Assembly: GCA_032433765.1 (NCBI GenBank)
Contig: JAVIAB010000139.1
Location: forward strand, 42,030,130 to 42,094,129
Source of the DNA: Megaustenia siamemsis
Taxonomy: Eukaryota > Mollusca > Gastropoda > Stylommatophora > Ariophantidae
Direction of reading: 5' to 3'
Length of the DNA stretch: 64,000 bases
The position numbers and the translations under genes were made by a program. The notes below the pieces were generated by a model that had not been told where the DNA came from, ran no database searches, and saw nothing but the letters and a program-made list of their open reading frames with translations. This document shows, piece by piece, positions 48,701 to 60,700 of the stretch. How positions within the stretch are numbered: the first letter of the stretch is position 1; the number at the start of each line of letters is the position of its first letter.

Positions 48701-51700
48701 CAATTTATTTCTGGTCTGTTATCGTTACCCTATGCTATAGTCATTGAGAACGCCTTCGTGTAAGACACTGCTACAATAGCTAATTTTTTTTATCTGCGTG
48801 GCAGTGTGCCAAGCGTTCGGCTTCTCGTGGCAAGGCTCGGTGCCAGGGAGTACGGGTTCGATCCCGCTTCGGACCATATATTGTTCTTCTTTTTTTTCTG
48901 TTGTTGCTTGTCTGTCAATTTTTCCGAGCTCTAACACATACTTCTTTGTTCTATTATATCCTTTTTTAACCCCAGTTTCTATTGGGAAACATTCACTCAG
49001 TCCATCCTCCTTTAACCATACTATTTTAAAATATTTTGTTCATTTCTCCTTTTTTTTTTTTACTGACCAGTTTTAGAGCATTGCAGTGGGTTGTGAAAAC
49101 CTGAGTTTGAATACCACAGAACCTGAAGTTTTTAAAAACTTCTGTAGTTTGATCAGTCACCAGGTAAAACGAGACACCAGAGTTTACATTCTGGTAAGAT
49201 TGAGAATGATACCATCACTATTAATTTCATGCTGAGGGCAACACAAATCTAATATTTCTAGTCATCTATCAGTTGTATGGCAGAACATTATATAGTATTT
49301 GTGTTTGCATATGTCAGTATTATTTCTCTAGTGTTTTTAGTGTATTATTTCTCTAATGGTAATGATTACACTGCTATGACACTAATATATATTTCATATC
49401 TTCACCTTCTACAGCACAAAGAAGAGTACATGCGTTATTTCATTTTAATACAAAATAATGCTTTTTTTTTAAGTTGTTACCATAGCTTTCTAGTCCTTTC
49501 CGTATAGACCATTGACACACTTGTCCATCAGATGAAATTGAAACTAGCACCTCAGCCCTCTCTTCACCTGAACCCCTCTCTTTCTCAATCCATTTCAGTT
49601 GCCAGACTGGAGCAGTGTGTTTACTGGGTGTCATGCTGGAGGTTAAATCACATTGTGAACAAATTTTTAATAATTATATTTCCTTATTTACTCCTCAATC
49701 TGCACATTCATCCATCTGTCTATTTAACTGCTTGTCTATATATTTATCTATCAATCTAATTCATCTGTTTGACTGTCTGTATTGTATAACTATCTAATTA
49801 TTTATTCATCCATCACTCTCTATCTACTTGTTCATCTATTTATCCATTCATCCATCACTATCTCTATCTGTTTGTCTGTAAATCTAATCTATGAATGTAG
49901 TGTAATTGGTACACTGAGTGGTAATTGTGCTTGCTACTGATCAGAAGGATTCTCTTCTCCTCCTCTTCTTATCGTTCACCCGTTAAGTGAGCGTGGCTGC
50001 ATTGTATCACTAGTTTACAGCAAGGCCGTGATATCTATGCCTTTCAGCCTGACACATCCATCTTCAGCACAGATAGGTAGATTTTTCTTAACAATTTTTG
50101 TCTAGACAATGGCTATTTTTGGCCTTATCTTTTTGACTTAAAACTCTACGGGTTCTTTAACATGCACGAGTGCACATGGGACATCCTATGTTTCACTTTT
50201 TTCCAAGAGGGCTAGACATCGGATCTCACTGCTCAAAGCAGGGGAAGGTAAAGCCATGAAGACACCACTGGTATGACTTTTGAAAAATTGCCACCACTTA
50301 TAGTTGGAATCAAACCTGGGGCCTTCCAGTCCAGAGGTTGACATCTTACCTCCTGATCATCCTGTTCCCCGAGAAGTGTTCACATTCAATTCCCAGGATG
50401 CAATGAATAATTTTTTTCAGACCAACATCAGGGTCCACACAATTTCTAAAAATGCATACCATAACATTTTCTGGAAAGTATGGGAGGACTGGTGAAATAT
50501 GAACCACATCACCCAAAAATGTGTGGTCATCATGAGCAAATTTGGTCACTAACACCAAATTCTCCATGTATCAAACATGGATGTTTGGACCATTCATCTT
50601 TCATCCATCTATCCATCCATCTATTTATCTGTTGTCTTTTTATCTATAATTCTAATCTATAGAATCATCTATTGATCCATCTACCTTTATATTATCTCTT
50701 TTTATTTATATCTTCACTCTATGATTTTTTTTCAAAATGACATAACTATAAAACAGTTTTCAAAGAGTTTTAAATATGATGATATCTCATGCAGTTTAAG
50801 CATAAGGTAAAGGTAAAAAGCCTTGTCACTCCAAGTGGCATTTGGGGAATATGGTGTTAGTTGCCATAATTTTTACAGACCACTGGCACATGATTTTTGG
50901 GGTAATGTGGTTGGTATTACGTCCATGCTGCTTTACTTCCCCTGAAAAAAAATCCGGTAATCATTTATGGCTGAGTGAACCCGAAAGCCATTCATGAGGA
51001 TCAAACCCAACATCTTGTCCTTTTAGTCCAGTTCACTAACCACTGAGCTATTGTGGTTCCCAGCTTAAGCATGCCTCAACAAAAATGTTTTAATGATAGT
51101 TCTGGATAAAACTAATGTAAAAAAAAAAAAAAATAGAAACTACAGAAATATTAAATTACAGTATACAACTACAGAAAGCTTCTGAATAAAGTGTATTCTT
51201 TATTCATATTTCTCCACTTGTGAAAAACAATTAAATTAGATACCAGCTAACTCTCCTTTCCTGTTTAAAAAAAAATAACTTTAACTCTATATTACGATTC
51301 TCAAGTAAAAATGATGGTCTCAAAAATAAAAATTCTTGGAATTCGACAGTTTGCCATGTGCAAACATTTTTTCTAGCCTTATACCTTCCAAATTATTCCC
51401 GTCATTGACCCCTGACAAGTCATTTTGATAGAATTTTTTTTCAAACACTACACATACTTAGTAAGAAATAATAACATATCGTTATAGTGTGGCTTTTCTT
51501 TTCTTTTTTTTTTTTATATTTTTTTTTATTTTCAATAAATATGGCCATAAGTGCAATACATTTTTTTTTTAACTTCTAACTGTGAAATTCTCTTCAGCTA
51601 TTGATGAGACATCAAACAACCTTTGTAAACATGGGATAAACAATGAACAACTACAAGTTAAAGGAAACATACTGGCCGGGCTAATGACCGCCGGGCTGAT

Positions 51701-54700
51701 GACCAGTCAACAGACATAGCACTAAAGCAATAACGATTACTGCATCCAATTCCCATGGTTCTGCATAGGTAAACACAAAGATTTGTAGAAAAAGTTCATT
51801 GAAAATAGCCACGATAGCTCAGTGGTTAATGAACTGGACTACAAAGGACAAGAGGTAGGGTTCAATCCCAACCGACGGCTTCCAGGTTCACCCAGGCTTT
51901 AATGGGTACCGGATTTTTTTCTGGGAAAGTAAAGTGGAACAGCCGTAATACCGACCACATTACCCCAAAAATCATGTGCTGAAGGTCTGTAAAATTTATG
52001 GTCACTAACACCATATTCCCTATACGCCACTTTACTTTTTACTTTACTTTCATTGAAAATCTTATTTTTCCAGATTGAAAAAAGTATTTATTTGAGTAAT
52101 AATTGTTATGAATGTATCTTTACAACTTGTCTTACAGATAAAATCATAATATAGGGTTAAGTAAAAACATGCAAACAATCTTGGAAAGAAAAGCTGGTAA
52201 TGAAGCATAAAGCAAGACACTACACACAGACGCATTGACTCATCAATAAAGGCAATGGTGTTTGCATACTCACAAGTTATCTAGAACTAGCTCATCCACT
52301 GGTTTCCTAACATTGTACACTGCAATACCACCATCATAGTAACCAACCTGTTTGTAAAGCATTGTAAAAAGAACAATATAAACTACATGGGTCACATACT
52401 GTTGAGTGACAAAAATATATATATACATGTGTTACTACTGTGACCTTTTCTTTGATATATATTATTTCTGCGATATACAAACACCAAAATTTTCTTATTT
52501 TAAAACTGAAAATAATACTTACTTAATCATAAAAGTTACCATTCATTAAAAAATACTGTTTTAAAGAATTTAAATTTTCTGAATATACATTATATTTGTG
52601 TTTTAACTAAATGATTTGTATTTTGTAGGGTATTTATATAGAAATAGAGCTGCTTGCACTATTTAAATAGATAGAGCTGCTTGCACAGAACAGAGACAGA
52701 TGGCGAGATTTGATAAAATATCTTTAAAAGAAAACTGCTAGAACAAAAATTCAGATAGGAGAAGGTGTATCTTGGCCTACGCCCTATTGGCCGGCTACGG
52801 CTCGAAAGGTCAATCGATAGATAGGGTATTTATAACTTTCTTATGTTGTTCAAATTCACTAAATTCGAAAAAAGAACTAGATTCATTCAGAAACAATGGA
52901 TTCAAGGCAGTCATCTGCACATGGTCTGAAAAGTGTTAGTGGATCATAGCTAATGACTTGCACTAGGATCAGTGAATCAAAGCTTATCAAGGTCCTACTC
53001 TACTTCCCTATGGCTGACATGGAAACAGACGAACCAATCTGTCGAAGCAAATAAGGATCAAAGAGAGAAGTCAACTAAGTACTCAAAAATGCAATGTAAA
53101 AGTCAGATATGTTGGGTCAAAGGCATAGATATCAGAGTTTGTTGCAAATCATAACACAACACATTTATATATAATGTCCTTTTAAGGTTGGATGATTAAG
53201 TAAGGCAGTCATCAGGAAAATACAGAAGAAGATGATAATCACTAACAAGCTATATACTCCATATTTAAATTATATACACACCACATACAGAAGAATGACA
53301 GGAAACAGCTTAAGGGACAGAAAAAGAAACACCAAACTGAGGAAGAAACTCAAAACTGAACCTGCCATCAAATACATAAAGAAACAACAGATAAATTGGT
53401 TCGGCCACATAACGAGACAAAAAGTACTAACAATGACTCAAAGAGCCATAAACAAACACTACAAAAACGTCAGATTAAGAGGAAGACCGAGAAAGAGGTG
53501 GATAAAGGGAATATTAGAGTCACTAGGAGGGAACACCAGAAGAGGCCAAAAGAGGAGCAAAGAATCACAGATTTTACCTCCCCTCGACGCCAACGGCAAT
53601 AGAGGAAGGATAGAAGAAGAAGATACACCACATATTTTTTTACATCCAAATAATAATGAAGTTATGCACTCACAGCCAGTAGATTTGGATTTGCTGCAGA
53701 AAAGTCTAAAGCTGTCACACCTTGTTTTGAAGTAAATATTCTTTCTGGATACTGAAATGATTTGAATACAAATAATAATTTCAAGAATAAGTCTCTGCAA
53801 TTCAAGAACTGTAATGTAAATTATTATATTATTCAATGTTGATCTTATTAGAACAACTCCCTTTGATAAAATGTATCACTATCAATAATTGTAAACAATA
53901 TACAATACAATTTTAGCTCTCTGATAATAATTGCCAATTTTTCTACTAATATATTTTGTTTCTAAACATATTTTCATCCCTGTTACAATATATTGTATCC
54001 GTACATAATATTCATGGTTGTTTCAATATTTTAACTGTATATATTATTTTTCTTCACATAAATTTCTCTTTATGTACTCTGTGCAAGCATCATAATCATG
54101 TGCCATCCTGGCTGGCATAGGCAATCATGTCCTTCCACAATTTTCTGCACCACAGTGCATCATATTAATTCTGTCATTTACTGTTTTGCATGCCATGACA
54201 TCATTTATCTAGTACCTTCTCTCTTTGTCATCCGCAATCTCTCTTTCCCTGTTTTTTGCTAGTTGTAACCAGTTATTCCAACTTTTCTCTTCTCTTGATT
54301 GTCGCAAAATATGTTTTTATCTGCTCCTTTTTTGTGTTGAACTCTTTGAGAATTTTCTTGTTGGTCTTTTCAGCTGCCCAAGGAAATTTCAATATTCTTC
54401 AGAGAAATACCATCTTTGCGGCCTCTAATCATCTTTTTGATTTCTCTCTCTATTGTCCATGATTTGCTTCTGTAGGTCAGAATTGGCTATATATAACACG
54501 AACTCTCCTTCTCAAATTTTTTGACATGGATTCGTTGCACATATATATTTTTAATTTTCTGAAATACTTTTTTTTGACCTGTGCTATTCTGCTTTTTATT
54601 TCTGTGGTGCATCTTCCATCTGATGTTATTATCGTGCCCAAGTGTTTAACACTCTACACTTGTATAAGGTTTTTCCTATTTATTTTTATATTGCAAGATG

Positions 54701-57700
54701 GTGATGACTATTTCTTCAAAATGACAATCACTTCTGTTTTCTTACTGTTTGGGCTGAGACTTTTTTGTTGCTATTAAATCTATTATTTCTTAAAATTCAC
54801 TCTTTCTCTCTACTAGTAAGCCTGGGTCATCCACATATTGCAGATTGTTAATGTTGTGACCATAAACTTCAATTCTTTTTTTGTCTACTATTAATCTCAT
54901 AATATTTTCACTGTAAAGTGGGAACAAATCTTGCGAGAGAACACACCCTTGTATGACTCCCTATTTTCTAAATGGAAACTGTTTTTTTAAAGCCATTTCT
55001 TATGGCTGATGTTTTTTGTCATTACATTTTTTTTTTATAATTCTAAGATCCTTGCCAACAATATTTAGTTTCTCAAACATATTGATTATTTCCACATGCT
55101 TTACTTTGTCAAATGGTTTCATGTAGTCTATGAAGCACATGTATAGATCTTTCTTTAGCTTTATAGCTTTTCCTTTAAATGTTCTCAGAGTGTTTATCTC
55201 ATTATTGGTACCTTTTCCTTCCACAAATCCACATTGTTCCTTGCTTATATCTGGTTTTATTTTGTTCCTTACCCATCTCATGATGATTTTTAGTAATATT
55301 TTGGTCATATGGCTCAGTAGTCCAATAATCTTCACAATCAATGATACCTGATTGTGAGTGATGGCTGCAAAGATATATTTTAGTACATCTTCTGGTATGT
55401 GTCAACTGTTATACATGTCATTGAGTAGTTTTGCTATTTACTGTTCCCCCAGCTCTCCTAATGCATCTATCTCTTCGATTCTTATACAGTCGAACCTGTC
55501 TAAGGCGACCATTCACGGGACTTTCAAAAACTGGTCCCATAGGACAGGTGGTCCTGCCTCACAGGTTTCACATAATAAATAGAGCGATAAAAAAATTTTT
55601 ATCCTAAGCACTATGAAAACTAACCTGCAAATCAGCGTAATCCATGAGTAGAACATAGTGCACATGTCGGTCTACAATAGCCACTGGTTGGACACTTTTC
55701 ATAAAACACGATAGTTAAACACACAAAAATATTTTGTCGAATCACTGATATTCGTTCTTCCAGCGTTAATGCTTTTGGTTTTACACTTTTGACACTGGCC
55801 ATTTCCTATATTGTGTGTAACACTTTTAAAATCCACAAAAATAATTCACTGAGATACTGTACATGTACGTGAATACACTCTAAGCGGGCAATGACTAATT
55901 CTTTAGTTAATTCCTGTAATTTATACGGGCCACGCAATGGTCTACTCTGGTCTAGACGGAACCGCGAAGTGATGTCACTTCACGAATCATAGATCTGTGT
56001 CTGCCGTGTTTCTCACACCAGTATTGACTGATAAACGTAACACGTCCCACTGTAATCTGGGACTCACTAAATACGGGAAAACTTCGACACCTGTAGACAC
56101 CTGTGTCGATCGTTTATGGCTCCCAGCGAGACGGAGGACTGGCTGGTCAGTGTATCTCGGATTAACCCGCGTGTCGTAAACGGGATAAATAACATTGGCG
56201 GCGGTTAATTAGCCTGGTCTCTGGTCGCGTCATACGGTGAGCGCCGTAATCAGTGTTAGCATATAGTAAAAAACTCGGGGAAATTGTAGACCCGGTCCTA
56301 TAACCAGGGAAACGCTTTAAACAGGTGGTCCTAAGACCAGGTTCGACTGTATTATCGAGACCTGGAGCTTTGTCTCTTTTCTTATGTGCTGAATTACCTT
56401 CTCCATTTCACTCTGGATTATTGGTGATTTTGTGTCTTTATTTTAATTGTTTAGACCTTGTCTTTCATCAGAATAGTTGACTGATATTCTCTGTTTATCT
56501 TTCCATTATCTTCTATACCAATTATTATATTTCCTTCTCTGTGTAAGTATATCAATATAAATTAAAATCTTCACAATATCTCCACATAAAAAGCATTAAA
56601 ATATTAGTGAAATATAGAACTTTTAGTTGGTCACTTAAATATACCAGATATGTTTACATTACCTTACATATACCTTACATAAGTAATTAATTAATTTAGT
56701 GATGTAGTGTTAAGATTTTATGATTGTAGATTCTTTCCTTAACGGAACAACAAAAGTCATCTCTGCTGTAAAAAATATTGTTTGTCTAATTATAACAGCA
56801 AGGAAAAGAACTGGCCACCTCACTTTAAAATAGTGAGGTTTAATAATAGCATCAAAGAAATGAACTGCCCTCTTCTCACAGCTAAGCTTTAAAATTTAGT
56901 AATAAACATCAAAGACAGAAAATGACTTACTTCTCCCTCTCCATGCTCCAACACATCTCTTAAAGTTCAGATTTACTAATAACAGCATATTAAATTATTG
57001 GTCCCTCATTTCTAAATAATAAGATTTGACAGCAAAGGGAAAGAAAGGAAGTAATCTCATCACCACAAAATGCTGAAGATATGAGGTTGGAACCAGAAGA
57101 TATTTCCAAGAGAAACAGCACATTCTACTAATGGTCTGGGTAAATATAGAGAAGATGTTTGATAAAGTATAATACTAGCTAGAAAACTGAGCCAGAGAGC
57201 AGTTAAATGGACAGACCAATAGAAAAAGTACATCTGAAATATATCAAATACTATAGGTACTTGTGAGGGGATTAAATTCATTGAGGAACTATTTTTCTAT
57301 GTGATGAGCTGATCATAGGAAACTCAACATTGAAGAAGGAAATGAGAAGGTTACCACAAAGTGAAGTATAATCTGCACAAAACCTTATCTATAGGAATCT
57401 GTAATAAATGTAAGTGTATCACATGCAAAATGGTTATCATGTTACCACAAAGTGAAGTATAATCTGCACAAAACCTTATATATAGGAATCTGTAATAAAT
57501 ATAAGTGTATCCCACGCAAAATGGTTATCATGTTACCACAAAGTGAAGTATAATCTGCACAAAACCTTATCTATAGGAATCTGTAATAAATGTAAGTGTA
57601 TCACATGCAAAATGGTTATCATGTTACCACAAAGTGAAGTATAATCTGCACAAAACCTTATCTATAGGAATCTGTAATAAATGTAAGTGTATCCCATGCA

Positions 57701-60700
57701 AAATGGTTATCAAACACCTGTTATGGAGCTATCTCATACATGATGAACAGAGATGACAACTGTGGCCATCATCAGTAACCGTACCTAAACAAGCCTGTAT
57801 AGCGACGTCACAAACCATGAGCTGACCAATGCATTCTTTTAACTTATTAATATTGATGCCTAAAGCGCATGCAGAAGAAATACTGTGAGATAAAAACACT
57901 TATTTTTTATAACCGTGTATGCCAAATTTAAAAACAGGCTGTGGTAACAATAACTTTCATTAGAGATATAAATTGTGCTCTTATACAACCATGACAACTT
58001 GAAGTATTGCAAAATTGGTTCATGCTGTTTCATGCAGTAACTATTGAGTTAAATTTGTTAGCCACAATCAGGCATATCTGAATCTATTAACAATTTGTGG
58101 CAAAATACTAAATTCAATATTAACTTTTTTCTAACTTGAAAACTTCAGTTTTTGCTGAATCAGAATAAACTTTAAATAAATTAACTTTATTAAAAGCCAT
58201 AAAGAGAATGTATGACAACATACCTTTGGGTTCTTGATACACCAGCAACAGACCAATCCTGGTTTTTGATTTGTGAATTCAAACTGTCCATAACCTACAG
58301 CAAACAAATCCTAAGCAAGAAATAAACATATTTATTACAAAGACGTGAACTACTCGATTCTATCTATCTATCTATCTATTGACCTTTCGAGCCGTAACCG
58401 GCCCATAGGGCGTAGACCAAGATACACCTTCTCCTATATGAATTTTTGTTCTAGCAGTTTTCTTTTAAAGATATTTTATCAAATCTCGCCATCTGTCTCT
58501 GTTCTGTGCAAGCAGTTCTATCTCATTGAGGGAGCCGATTCCTGCTGCTCTTGCCTCTCTCATCAATGTTCTTCTCAGTGTCTCCCTGGGTCTTCCTCTT
58601 TTTCTTTTACCTGTTGTTTCCCATATGAGGGCTTGCTTTGCTATTCGATTATTATCTCTTCTCATCACATGTCCAACGTATGACCATCGAACTACTCGAT
58701 TGGTTAGTTATTAATAATATTTTTTAATTAAAAGACATTAAGGAGACTTGGATAATTGATTACAATTATATTACTAGATTGAAAGTTACAAAGTACTCTT
58801 GATTCTCATTAAATTTATTTATTTTTCATTGCAATAATAGTAAGTATTTATGGGTAAGTCTGCAAACATTAGTTATTTATTTTTAATGTTATTATACAAC
58901 TCATGTCGTTTGTTTTATTAAACAAAGTTAAGCAATCAAACTTTTTAATATTTTGTGACTGCTTAATTTAAATATGTAGTCATGGTTGTGAAATAATTAT
59001 TGCACTCGTTTGCTCACAAAGTGTTCAAGTTTCAACTTTTCATCTCATGAATTTTTTTCTACACAGATGCAACTTTAGAGTTCACACGGCCAGACACACA
59101 ACCAGATGCACTGGTTACATACCATCAGAAGAAACAGATAATCAAATCAATCAGAAGACCACAAGCCCCAAATCAGGATGCATTTCATAATATGGATATA
59201 TGGGAACAAGTTATCATTATACACATCAGAACAGGACACAATCAACGCCACAGTCACATGTATACAAAATTCAAGATTGTCACCTCAACTACATGTACAT
59301 TTGGACAGGCGCCCCAGACTGCAGAACACGTACTCCAAGACTGTACTGAATATAGTGGACTGAAGAAAATCCATTGGCTCATAGATACAACATTACAGAC
59401 AAAACTATATGGGCTACTTTAAGAATTACAAAAGACAATAAAATTTATACAGGAATGACATTGCAGACATTGACAATACTTCAGGCAAACGAAAGATAGA
59501 TAGATCCCCCAGATCCTCAGCTGAAAGCAGTCTGTGATTCATAGCTGCCTACATGTGTCAGGACTTGCTTACAGCTGAGGTGATCCATACACTGCACCTC
59601 CTTCCAGTAGAGCCAGTGGTAAGAAATGAGCCTGTATAGCCAAGTGAGTAGAGATCAAAAGAGAAAGACAATCCAGTACCCAAAAATAACATACTGAAGG
59701 TCAATATGGCGGATAGGCAACAGGAACCATTGCGGCTCTGTTTGAAAAGTGTTCTTTGCTTGGACAGCAAAGATCTAAGAATAATAAAGAACATGTACTG
59801 GAAACAAGCAGCGGCTATAAAAGCTGGAAATCAATTGGGAATATTTCAACAAATAGAACAGGGTGTTAGGCTAGGTTGTGTGCTGCTACCAGATTTATTT
59901 AATATGCATAGTGAGATTATTTTAAGATCTATAAGGGGCATGCCTGGAATAACAATTGGAGGTCATAATATAAATGATCTAAGGTATGCTGATGATACTG
60001 TCTGATGACAAGTAGAACAATATTAAAACAGGTAAATGAATTTAAATATCTGGGTACAATGTTAACCTCACATAGTAGTGGACAACAGAGGTGAGATACA
60101 GAATGGCTCAGGCAAAAGCAGCTTTCCAAAAAAATGAGGAAGATACTGTGCAATCCATTTTTGACAATAGAAACAAGAAAAAGAGCTCTTAAATGTTATG
60201 TAGAACCAGTCTTAACATATGAATATGAATCATGGACAATAGGGCAACAAACAAGAAAATCGCTGGAGGCTGTAAAAATGTGGTTTTACAGAAGAATGTT
60301 GAGAATACCATGGACAGCTAAGAAGAGTAATGAAAATGCTCTGAAAGAGGCCAAAGCAATGAGAGCCAAATATTTCCAATATTTGGAAGAAACAATCGTC
60401 ATTTTTGGCCATGTAATGAAAAGGGAACAGCTGGAATATATTGTGTCAACTAGGAAAACTGAGGGATGAAGAGATAGAGAGAAGCAAAGAGAAAAAATAC
60501 CAGATAGCTTAAGAGAATGACTTGGCAGAATGTCAAAAACAGAATTGAAAAATAACTGTCAAGATTGAAAGTTGTGGAGAGACATGATCGCCTATGCCAT
60601 CAGGCATGGTACTTGATGATGATGATGATGATGATGAGATAATCTAAATGGTGAAAAAATTAATCAACTTACCAGGTTTGACTTGTTCCAAGTAATGCAA

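Noticed and set aside
53459..53836. 125-residue minus-strand frame
   Set aside because: It runs antisense to LINE-A and through a DNAI4 exon in the wrong frame.
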